A DNA stretch of 5,787 bases from an uncultured Lentisphaeraceae bacterium (GCA_946056345.1 CAMGJH010000083.1:1-5787); one strand, 5' to 3'. Shown: positions 1-4,774, numbered from the stretch's first letter. The notes: generated by a model from the sequence alone, not told the origin. A program made the numbers and translations.

Positions 1-78
1 AAAGAACACAAGTCCGAAGGAGCTATGTCAAAAAGAGCACAAAGAAAGGCACGCAAAGGTGCCTTGAAAGGTTTTGCA

Positions 79-100
79 GTGGCCTGCTCCGCCAGGCCAC
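79..100. repeat. 8-bp inverted repeat (hairpin)
   Basis: GTGGCCTG at 79-86 is the exact reverse complement of CAGGCCAC at 93-100, leaving a 6-nt loop. There is no T-tract after it, so its role is unknown; it is the first of four dyads in this non-coding stretch. Confidence 0.55.
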
Positions 101-126
101 CCGGGGCGGGGCAAAAACGAACCCGG

Positions 127-149
127 CCCGGGTCGACCTCGAACCCGGG
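127..149. repeat. Interrupted palindrome CCCGGGTCGA / TCGAACCCGGG
   Basis: CCCGGGTCGA at 127-136 and TCGAACCCGGG at 139-149 are reverse complements apart from one extra A at 143, separated by two bases. The near-zero spacer makes it a better DNA palindrome or cruciform (or protein-binding site) than an RNA hairpin. A perfect CCTCGAGG lies just downstream at 154-161. Confidence 0.5.
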
Positions 150-204
150 CCTACCTCGAGGCGAACCCGGGGCGGACAAAAATGTAAAACGCCCGGGGGC
201 CGCC

Positions 205-274
205 CGTTCTGATGGCCGCCGTCCCCGGCGGCCTGGGCCTTACTTGGGCCGCGGGGACGCGGCCCGTCAGAACG
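205..274. repeat. Long GC-rich imperfect hairpin, about 28 base pairs
   Basis: CGTTCTGA at 205-212 pairs with TCAGAACG at 267-274. The stem continues inward through 213-234 against 246-266 with only single-base bulges at 220, 228 and 263 and two G-T pairs, leaving an 11-nt loop at 235-245. Both strands could form it. There is no T-tract after the stem, so a simple terminator is unlikely. The size and symmetry suit a REP/BIME-like dispersed palindrome or a structured RNA; which one cannot be decided from a single copy. Confidence 0.6.
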
Positions 275-280
275 AGCAGC

Positions 281-305
281 CCCCACCCCACGCGCGGGGG
301 AGGGG
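281..305. repeat. C-tract/G-tract hairpin just upstream of the promoter
   Basis: CCCCaCCCC at 281-289 faces GGGGaGGGG at about 297-305, with one A-A mismatch and a short CGCG-containing loop. It ends 5 nt before the candidate extended -10 at 310-318, so it occupies the place of a -35 element. Its function is unknown. Confidence 0.4.
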
Positions 306-309
306 ATTG

Positions 310-318
310 TGCTATACT
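310..318 (+). promoter_or_regulatory. Candidate extended -10 promoter element
   Basis: TGCTATACT matches an extended -10 (TGn followed by TATACT, five of six bases of TATAAT). No -35 is visible, which extended -10 promoters tolerate. With the usual 6-7 nt distance, transcription would start at about 325-326, on or next to the A of the exonuclease ATG. That would give a leaderless mRNA and agrees with the absence of an SD. Confidence 0.4.
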
Positions 319-325
319 GCGCGGT

Positions 326-1165
326 ATGAAGTTTGACTTTCCTATAGTGTTGCGGCGGCCGTTGATTGTCTTTGACATCGAGTCGACGGGGATTAGTCCG
401 CGGGCGGACCGGATTATCGAGTTGGCGGCGTTGCGGTTGAACCCGGATGGGACGCGCGATGACCGGGTGTGGCTCTTGAATCCGACGGTGAAGATTCCGG
501 TGGAGTCCATTGCCATTCACGGGATTACCGACGCGGAGGTGGCGAATTGCCCGACCTTTGCCGAGAAGGCCTTTGAGATCTTTACCTTCTTTGAGGGGTG
601 CGACCTGGGGGGCTTCTCGGTGGGCTACTTCGATGCGCAGATCCTCAACGAGGAGTTTCTGCGCTGCGGCATTCGCGACTTCCATCCCGATGGGCGCGCG
701 ATTGTCGATGCCCAGAAGATCTACCACAAGCGCGAGCCGCGCGACCTGACGGCGGCCTTGAAGTTCTACTGCAATCGCGACTTGGGGGCCGACGCGCACG
801 GGGCCTTGGCCGACGCGCAGGCCACGCTGGAGGTGCTCGTGGGGCAGTTGGCGCGCTACCCGGATTTACCTCGGAGCGTGGAGGCACTCGACCGGATGTT
901 TAACCCACAGGATCCGCTGAATGTCGACCGTCAGGGCCGTTGGCGGTGGATGAATGGCGAGGTGTGCGTCAACTTCGGGAAGAAGAAGGGAACGAAGTTG
1001 CGCGACTTGGCAAACGACCCGCACGAAGGCCATGCCTACTTGAAGTGGATGACGCGCGGGGACTTCCCGGAGGATACGCGCCAGGTGGCCGAGCAGGCCC
1101 TCAAAGGGGTTTTGCCGACGAAGGGGCAGAGCGTGGCCCAGAAGTTGGCGAGCGGTGAACGGTGA
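326..1165 (+). CDS. DEDDh 3'-5' exonuclease with ExoX-type C-terminal domain
   Basis: A 279-aa protein predicted to remove nucleotides from DNA 3' ends with two metal ions, probably in DNA repair or processing in the cytoplasm. The DnaQ-like fold spans about residues 12-175. ExoI is FDIESTG (D17, E19), ExoII is GYFD (D103), and ExoIII is H158-x4-D163, so all acidic ligands and the catalytic His of the DEDDh class are present. The Asn often found in ExoII is Ser98. Residues about 211-245 (NFGKKKGTKL...YLKWM) match the small domain that follows the nuclease in ExoX-like proteins (DUF3820-like). I chose ATG 326 because the conserved fold begins about ten residues later; upstream in-frame starts such as 212 would translate the big hairpin. 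There is no SD at 326. The last codons overlap a 7-nt tandem repeat. It resembles ExoX and PolC/DnaQ-type nucleases; the exact substrate is unknown. Confidence 0.88.
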   Translation: MKFDFPIVLRRPLIVFDIESTGISPRADRIIELAALRLNPDGTRDDRVWLLNPTVKIPVESIAIHGITDAEVANCPTFAEKAFEIFTFFEGCDLGGFSVGYFDAQILNEEFLRCGIRDFHPDGRAIVDAQKIYHKREPRDLTAALKFYCNRDLGADAHGALADAQATLEVLVGQLARYPDLPRSVEALDRMFNPQDPLNVDRQGRWRWMNGEVCVNFGKKKGTKLRDLANDPHEGHAYLKWMTRGDFPEDTRQVAEQALKGVLPTKGQSVAQKLASGER

Positions 1166-1197
1166 ATGGTGAACGGTGAACTGAGAACGGTGAACGG
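1154..1197. repeat. 7-nt tandem repeat (consensus GGTGAAC, six units)
   Basis: Units start at 1154, 1161, 1168, 1175, 1182 and 1189. Four are exactly GGTGAAC, one ends in T (1161), and one is degenerate (TGAGAAC, 1182); GG follows. The tract supplies the last codons and the TGA stop (1163-1165) of the exonuclease gene and fills the region where a -35 for the next gene would lie. The unit is related, in reverse complement, to the tract at 3125-3159. Confidence 0.8.
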
Positions 1198-1203
1198 ATA
1201 GCC

Positions 1204-1213
1204 TTATTATAAC
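1204..1213 (+). promoter_or_regulatory. Candidate -10 element for the acyltransferase gene
   Basis: TTATTATAAC is the only AT-rich patch in the 90-nt gap and contains TATTAT (1205-1210) and TATAAC (1208-1213), each five of six to the -10 consensus. The position of a -35 falls in the 7-nt repeat tract and shows no TTGACA match. It could be a weak or regulated promoter, or chance. Confidence 0.3.
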
Positions 1214-1229
1214 CGCGCGTGCGCGCGCG
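1214..1229. repeat. 16-bp alternating purine-pyrimidine CG tract
   Basis: Bases 1214-1229 alternate strictly, CGCGCG then TG then CGCGCGCG. This is the kind of sequence most prone to Z-DNA, and as RNA it can fold on itself into a short GC hairpin. It sits between the candidate -10 and the SD, so it would be in the leader of the acyltransferase mRNA. Confidence 0.55.
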
Positions 1230-1255
1230 AGGATCTTTTAAGGAGGAGAGAGACC

Positions 1256-2080
1256 ATGCGGAATGTCGAAGCTTTCATCAAGGAGTTCCAGGAGACGGGG
1301 TCCTACCAGACGCCGCCGGAGGCGTTGGGCAAGCGGCGGAAGGCCGGGGTGCTGACCTCGCTGGCCTTCAATCTGCGCGCGCTCGGCGGGTCGATGGGGC
1401 GCGGCGGATGGTTGGCGCGGCGCGGGGCCTTCGACAATCGGCGCTGGCAGGAGTGCGGCTTCCACCTCTTTTGGGAGACCGAGCGCCTAGGGACGGAGGT
1501 CATCCTGGAGGGGTTCGACCAGTTGAAGGGGGTGGGCCCGGTGGTGGTGGTCTCGAACCACATGAGCCTCTACGAGACCTTCGCCTTCCCGCCGCTGCTG
1601 CTGGCCTATGGGGAGGTGGCGATTGTCCTCAAGTCCTCGCTTCTGGGAATGCCGTGGGTGGGCAAGACCTTCGCCTCGCGCAAGGTTATCCCGGTGGGGC
1701 GGACGGACCCGCGCTCGGACCTCAAGGCGGTGCTCGAGCAGGGCGAGCGCTTCATCCGCGAGGACAAGGCCTCGGTGGTGCTCTATCCGCAAGGGACGCG
1801 CCAGCCCTACTTCGACTGCCATCACTTCAACACCTTGGGAGTGAAGTTGGCCCAGAACGCGGGCGTGCCGGTGGTGCCGGTGGCCGGGCAGACGGCCTTC
1901 CTAGGCGTAGGGAAGTATACAAAGGACTTTGGGCCGGTCAATCCGGAGATCCCCGTGCGCTTTGCCTGCGGGCCGGTCATTCCCGTCACGCGCGCCAATG
2001 CCAAGGAGGCGCAGGCGCAGTGCATCGACTTCATCGCCTCGAAGCTGGAAGCGTGGGGCAAGGTGGAGGTCCGGCGCTAG
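1256..2080 (+). CDS. PlsC-like glycerolipid acyltransferase (LPLAT family)
   Basis: A 274-aa protein of the lysophospholipid acyltransferase superfamily, which moves an acyl chain to a lysophospholipid or similar acceptor at the inner membrane face. Blocks in order: N101-H102-x4-E107 (motif I, normally HX4D), G136-KTFAS-R142 (motif II, GxxFxxR), YPQGTR at 177-182 (motif III, normally FPEGTR) and VPVVPVA at 204-210 (motif IV). Catalytic His102 is kept, but Asp is replaced by Glu and the motif III Glu by Gln, so activity or acceptor may differ from classical PlsC. There is no strong N-terminal membrane segment; the 100 leading residues are basic and amphipathic. ATG 1256 has an excellent SD, AAGGAGG at 1240-1246, with 9-nt spacing. 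The stop is 18 nt from the next start, suggesting cotranscription with the hydrolase. Family is confident, substrate is not; an ornithine-lipid or other specialised acyltransferase is possible. Confidence 0.85.
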   Translation: MRNVEAFIKEFQETGSYQTPPEALGKRRKAGVLTSLAFNLRALGGSMGRGGWLARRGAFDNRRWQECGFHLFWETERLGTEVILEGFDQLKGVGPVVVVSNHMSLYETFAFPPLLLAYGEVAIVLKSSLLGMPWVGKTFASRKVIPVGRTDPRSDLKAVLEQGERFIREDKASVVLYPQGTRQPYFDCHHFNTLGVKLAQNAGVPVVPVAGQTAFLGVGKYTKDFGPVNPEIPVRFACGPVIPVTRANAKEAQAQCIDFIASKLEAWGKVEVRR

Positions 2081-2098
2081 GCCGGGATGGAGGGCGCG

Positions 2099-2980
2099 AT
2101 GGGCGGTTGGACGCGGCGTATAGGCGCAGGGCTGTTGGGGCTTTGCCTGGGGTGGGGCCTGCTGGCGGCGCCGGAGGCGTTGGCGCAGTTCTCGATGGCC
2201 GAACAGTTCTCGGCCGAGGTCATTACCAATGCCTTTGGCGAGACAATGCCAGTGCGGGTCTGGCGGAAGTATCGGCCCAAGGACCTGCCGGTGCCGGTGG
2301 TGGTGCTCTTGCACGGAAGCGGCGAGTGCGCTCAGGACAATGCCGCGCAGCTGGCCCCCTTCGACGCGCTCTACAAGACCGTCTTGGTGGACAAATCCAT
2401 TCCCCCCGCGCTCTACCTCCTGCCGCAGTGCACGCAGGCCAATGCCTGGGTGCGGACGATTGCCTTCAAACCAGACTACCGTCTGCCGCGCTACCCGGCC
2501 CCGGCCTTGAAGACGGTCAAGGAGTATTTGGATGAGCTCGTGCGGCAGGGGGTGGCCGATCCAGAGCGGCTCTATATCGGCGGCTACTCGCTGGGTGGCT
2601 TTGGCACGTGGGACGCCATCGAGCGCTGGCCGGACTACTTTGCCGCGGCCGTGCCGGTCTGCGGTGGCGGGTCGACGCAGGAGGCTGCGGTAAAGGCGGC
2701 GGCGACGACCTCGGTGTGGGCCTTTCACGGGTCGGCGGATAGCTCGGTGCCGGTGGATTGCACGCGACGGATGATTGCGGCTCTCTCGCAGGCGGGCGTG
2801 GCGGCCAAGTACACGGAATACCCCAACGCCGGGCACAACATCTGGTCGCGGGCCTTTGGAGACACGGCGATGCTGCGCTGGCTCTTCCGTCAGAAGCGCG
2901 GGCAGGTGGAAAAGCGCAGCGAGTCGGGCGTGGTCGGGGCCGTCTTCGGGCAACTCCTCGAGTTCGTCAAGCCCGAGTGA
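2099..2980 (+). CDS. Exported alpha/beta hydrolase (esterase / dienelactone hydrolase-like)
   Basis: A 293-aa secreted or periplasmic serine hydrolase of the alpha/beta fold, probably an esterase or peptidase-like enzyme. Residues 1-29 form a Sec signal peptide: W-T-R-R, a hydrophobic core with LLGLCLGWGLLAA, and a cleavage site ALA before Q30; Cys16 is not in a lipobox. The strand LLHGSGE (70-76) forms the oxyanion region, GGYSLGG (161-167) is the nucleophile elbow with Ser164, FHGSADSSVPV (209-219) gives Asp214, and NAGHN (243-247) gives His246. The triad is therefore complete and well spaced. I prefer ATG 2099 because GGAGG at 2089-2093 lies 5 nt upstream and the basic n-region starts directly; ATG 2087 has no SD and would add four residues (297 aa). 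It resembles esterases related to PHB depolymerase and phospholipase/carboxylesterase families; substrate unknown. It may work with the adjacent acyltransferase on lipids, but only proximity suggests this. Confidence 0.85.
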   Translation: MGGWTRRIGAGLLGLCLGWGLLAAPEALAQFSMAEQFSAEVITNAFGETMPVRVWRKYRPKDLPVPVVVLLHGSGECAQDNAAQLAPFDALYKTVLVDKSIPPALYLLPQCTQANAWVRTIAFKPDYRLPRYPAPALKTVKEYLDELVRQGVADPERLYIGGYSLGGFGTWDAIERWPDYFAAAVPVCGGGSTQEAAVKAAATTSVWAFHGSADSSVPVDCTRRMIAALSQAGVAAKYTEYPNAGHNIWSRAFGDTAMLRWLFRQKRGQVEKRSESGVVGAVFGQLLEFVKPE

Positions 2981-3030
2981 GGGGCGCAGGTGCCACTTCC
3001 GGGGCACGGTGGAAGAAAAGGAGCGATAAC

Positions 3031-3081
3031 GTGGCAAGCCGACAGCCGCTTACGCGACGGATAAAAGGTGGGTCCAAGTGA
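3031..3081 (+). CDS. Possible 16-aa basic small ORF (GTG start)
   Basis: A GTG at 3031 is preceded by AAGGAG (3018-3023) with an ideal 7-nt spacing and opens 16 sense codons, reading VASRQPLTRRIKGGSK (M at the start if translated), then TGA at 3079-3081. The predicted peptide is strongly basic. Its stop codon lies in the loop of the hairpin 3068-3092. The SD is as good as those of the real genes here, but so short an ORF can arise by chance, and no known family is recognised. It could be a leader peptide, a small protein, or the remains of a longer gene. Confidence 0.2.
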   Translation: MASRQPLTRRIKGGSK

Positions 3082-3092
3082 TGGGGTCCCAC
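3068..3092. repeat. Hairpin in the gap between the two gene blocks
   Basis: GTGGGTCC at 3068-3075 pairs with GGTCCCAC at 3085-3092 except for a T-T mismatch, with a 9-nt loop. It could end or attenuate transcription arriving from the hydrolase gene, but there is no T-tract, so I do not call it an intrinsic terminator. Confidence 0.4.
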
Positions 3093-3124
3093 GGCTCAGA
3101 CGGGCCAAACACCGCGAGCGCCAG

Positions 3125-3159
3125 CGCTATCCGCTGTCCGCTGTTCGTTGTTCGCTAAC
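3125..3159. repeat. 7-nt tandem repeat (consensus CGCTGTY, five units)
   Basis: Units begin at 3125, 3132, 3139, 3146 and 3153 and read CGCTATC, CGCTGTC, CGCTGTT, CGTTGTT and CGCTAAC. In reverse complement the unit is AACAGCG-like; a rotation of the GGTGAAC repeat at 1154-1197 is AACGGTG. Both fit AACRGYG, so the two tracts look like relatives in opposite orientation. Confidence 0.7.
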
Positions 3160-3172
3160 ATGAGGCGCGCCA

Positions 3173-3199
3173 AAAAAGTTGTGCGGGGTGAAACTTTTT
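3173..3199. promoter_or_regulatory. AT-rich dyad AAAAAGTT / AACTTTTT upstream of the T3SS operon
   Basis: AAAAAGTT at 3173-3180 and AACTTTTT at 3192-3199 are perfect reverse complements separated by 11 bases. The arms are unusually AT-rich for this DNA. They sit about 50-80 nt before the operon's first ATG and overlap the best, still weak, promoter match (TTGTGC at 3179-3184, 16 nt, TGTAAC at 3201-3206). Position and symmetry suit an operator for a dimeric regulator; this is inference. Confidence 0.35.
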
Positions 3200-3207
3200 C
3201 TGTAACC

Positions 3208-3229
3208 TTTACGTTGGCTCGTGCGTAAA
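3208..3229. promoter_or_regulatory. Second dyad TTTACG / CGTAAA in the operon leader
   Basis: TTTACG at 3208-3213 and CGTAAA at 3224-3229 are inverted with a 10-nt spacer, ending 10 nt before the SD GGAGG (3240-3244). As DNA it could be an operator half-site pair; as RNA it could form a small hairpin near the ribosome site. Six-base arms can occur by chance. Confidence 0.25.
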
Positions 3230-3252
3230 CCACGCAAACGGAGGACATCCCT

Positions 3253-4224
3253 ATGGAACTGAATGTCAATGCCACGAATGTCAACGCGAACGTCTCGGCG
3301 ATTAACCTGGCGTCCGCCACGGAAAAAGCGGCCGAGATGAGCGGCTCGCAGGCCACCACCCCGATTCTGGGTGGCGCGGGGCTGACGGTCTCGATGAGCG
3401 GGAGCAAGCTCGATAAGCTCGTCGCCCAGATGCAGCTAGAGGAAGAGGATAAGCGCCTGAAGTTGGCGCGCGAACGACTGGCGGCCGCGCTCGATTTGAT
3501 TGACGCGATGAACGCCCAGCGCGAGGCCGAGCACTCCGAAGCCTACACCAAGATTGACCAGTATGCCCGCGAGATGGAGAGCGTGGAAGCGCAGATCGCC
3601 GCCAAGGAGTCGGCCATCTCCGGGCAGGATACCGCCATTCAGCAGGCCCAGCGCGAGGTGAACAACGCCCAGAAGAATGTCGACCGGGCTCAGCGCGAGG
3701 TGGCGAGCGCCCAGCTCGCCGTCGATAGCGCCCAGACCGCCCTCGGCGGGCTCACCCAGCGCCCCGGCGAGAGCGATGCCGCCTTTGCCGCCCGTCAGGC
3801 CCAGGCCGAGGCGGATTTGGCCCAGGCCCAGCAGGCCCTCGCCAATACCCAGGCGTCTGCTGGGCAGGCCTCCGCCGCCCTCTCGATGGCTCAGGATAAT
3901 CTCGCCGCCGCCCAGGCCTCCAAGACGCAGATGGAGAGCGAGAAGAGCGCCCTCCAGACGCGGTTGAGCGATCTGGCGGAGGACATTGACGAACAGTGGG
4001 GCAAGCTCAACGACGAGGAGGTGCGTGCGCTCCTCGACGCGATGAAGTTGAGCACGGCCGATGTGCAGGCCATCCTCGACAAGGAGCCCTTGGAGAGCGA
4101 TGACGAGCGCGCCGAGATGCTTACCCAGCGCGAGGCCCCCGCCAAGACTATCTTCAAGGCCCTCGAGAACTACGAGAAGCGCTTGCAGGATAGCATTGAC
4201 GCGAAGCGCGAGACGATGGTTTAA
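3253..4224 (+). CDS. Alanine-rich coiled-coil protein, probable T3SS translocon-associated secreted protein
   Basis: A 323-aa protein of no family I recognise by name. Residues 1-50 are Asn/Ala/Ser/Thr-rich and look flexible, like a T3SS secretion leader; there is no Sec signal and no membrane segment. P37-x-L39 resembles the start of a PxLxxP class II chaperone site. Residues 53-76 align without gaps to residues 89-112 of the translocator downstream (10 of 24 identical, most others conservative). Residues about 60-245 are predicted coiled coil: 132-166 holds five successive heptads each starting AQ, 165-182 (GGLTQRPGES...) looks like a turn, and 183-224 continues in AQ-rich heptads, implying an antiparallel hairpin. 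Residues 246-323 are a charged helical tail. ATG 3253 has SD GGAGG at 3240-3244, spacing 8. The chaperone gene follows after 45 nt. It could be a hydrophilic translocator, tip-type protein or effector; T3SS linkage rests on context and the shared segment. Confidence 0.75.
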   Translation: MELNVNATNVNANVSAINLASATEKAAEMSGSQATTPILGGAGLTVSMSGSKLDKLVAQMQLEEEDKRLKLARERLAAALDLIDAMNAQREAEHSEAYTKIDQYAREMESVEAQIAAKESAISGQDTAIQQAQREVNNAQKNVDRAQREVASAQLAVDSAQTALGGLTQRPGESDAAFAARQAQAEADLAQAQQALANTQASAGQASAALSMAQDNLAAAQASKTQMESEKSALQTRLSDLAEDIDEQWGKLNDEEVRALLDAMKLSTADVQAILDKEPLESDDERAEMLTQREAPAKTIFKALENYEKRLQDSIDAKRETMV

Positions 4225-4269
4225 GGTTATTCACTTTCCCCAACACCCCCTTAAGAAAGGATGCAGATT

Positions 4270-4737
4270 ATGGCAGAGATCACCAAAGAAGAGATTGAGG
4301 CCGCCGCCAAGAAGTTGATGGAGGGCTACACCCTCAGTGCCGTCAAGGGCATTTCGGAGAATGAGCTCGAGGCCGTTTACTCGGTGGGCTTCAACTTCTA
4401 TCAGACCGGCCGCCTGGAGGATGCCCAGAAGATCTTCTCCTTCCTGGTGATGTTCAACCACCTCTCGCCGAAGTTCTGGATGGGCCTCGGGGCCGTCTAT
4501 CAGGTGAAGAAGGAGTTTGACCAGGCGCTCACGGCCTATGGCTACGCCTCCTTCCTGGATTTGACTGACCCGCGGCCGCAGTATCACGCCGCCGAGTGCT
4601 TCTGGGCGAAGGGCGACCGCACCAACGCCCTCTCCGCGTTGGCCGCGTTGGAGGAGTTCGCCCCCGCGAATGTTGAGCTCGGGCGAGAGTATCGCACCAA
4701 GGCCGCCGAGCTCAAGGCCAAGATTGAACAGCAGTAA
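4270..4737 (+). CDS. T3SS class II translocator chaperone, SycD/LcrH/SicA family (TPR)
   Basis: A 155-aa cytoplasmic chaperone that holds hydrophobic translocators in a secretable state before export. Length and sequence fit SycD, LcrH, SicA, IpgC and PcrH. Three TPR units cover about residues 33-66 (LEAVYSVGFNFYQTGRLEDA), 67-100 (FWMGLGAVYQ...YDQAL-like, then YGYASFLDLTDP) and 101-134 (RPQYHAAECFWAKGD). The family signatures GLGA, the DP-R between repeats, and H-A-A-E-C are all visible. ATG 4270 is preferred: AGGA (4258-4261) lies 8 nt upstream, whereas the in-frame ATG 4261 overlaps the SD itself. It sits between the coiled-coil gene (45 nt) and the translocator gene (37 nt) with no terminator between, as expected of a single operon. 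In some members of this family the chaperone also coactivates T3SS transcription; nothing here shows whether this one does. The upstream coiled-coil protein may be a second client. Confidence 0.93.
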   Translation: MAEITKEEIEAAAKKLMEGYTLSAVKGISENELEAVYSVGFNFYQTGRLEDAQKIFSFLVMFNHLSPKFWMGLGAVYQVKKEFDQALTAYGYASFLDLTDPRPQYHAAECFWAKGDRTNALSALAALEEFAPANVELGREYRTKAAELKAKIEQQ

Positions 4738-4774
4738 GTCAACCCCCTTCGGATGAGAGAGGAGCGCAGAAGCA

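Larger units (their letters stand above)
1..325. other. Non-coding palindrome-rich region upstream of the exonuclease gene
   Basis: No gene is supported here. Bases 1-75 are comparatively A-rich; from 79 to 306 the sequence is very GC-rich and built of dyads: 79-86/93-100 (8-bp stem, 6-nt loop), 127-149 (interrupted palindrome), 205-274 (long hairpin) and 281-305 (C-tract against G-tract). A short block beginning ACCCGGGGCGG occurs at 99 and again at 165, each followed by a C/A-rich run with five A residues. The + frame open from 25 to 336 translates to an Arg/Pro/Gly-rich, low-complexity protein with a badly spaced SD and looks spurious. None of the dyads is followed by a T-tract, so I do not call an intrinsic terminator. 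A REP-like repeat or a structured RNA are the alternatives. Confidence 0.6.

Noticed and set aside
205..306. Intrinsic terminator for an upstream gene
   Set aside because: The stems are strong but neither is followed by a T-tract, and no upstream gene end is demonstrable in 1-80.
25..336. + strand 103-codon ORF at the left edge
   Set aside because: Arg/Pro/Gly-rich translation through palindromes, SD only 2 nt from the ATG, no recognisable domain, and it overlaps the promoter and start of the exonuclease gene.
23..799. - strand 258-codon ORF
   Set aside because: Antisense to the well-supported exonuclease and running through the hairpin block; Arg/Pro-rich translation typical of GC-rich shadow frames.
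1154..1197. CRISPR-like repeat array
   Set aside because: Units are only 7 nt with no spacers; a simple tandem repeat explains it.
2114..2146. Lipoprotein signal at Cys16 of the hydrolase
   Set aside because: The residues before the Cys are L-G-L, which lack the small residue needed at -1; the ALA site before Q30 fits ordinary signal peptidase I cleavage.
1219..2535. + strand 438-codon ORF
   Set aside because: It is out of frame with both the acyltransferase and the hydrolase genes, is Gly/Arg/Ala-rich and has no motif; a shadow.
1901..3037. - strand 378-codon ORF
   Set aside because: It lies antisense to the hydrolase gene with intact catalytic triad, and its His/Arg-rich sequence has no domain.
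3213..3230. Sigma-54 promoter (TTGGCTCGTGCG)
   Set aside because: The -24-like TGGC is present, but no TTGC occurs at the required distance.
4261..4269. Alternative start of the chaperone at ATG 4261
   Set aside because: The SD would overlap the start codon; ATG 4270 has proper spacing and gives the MAEI beginning.
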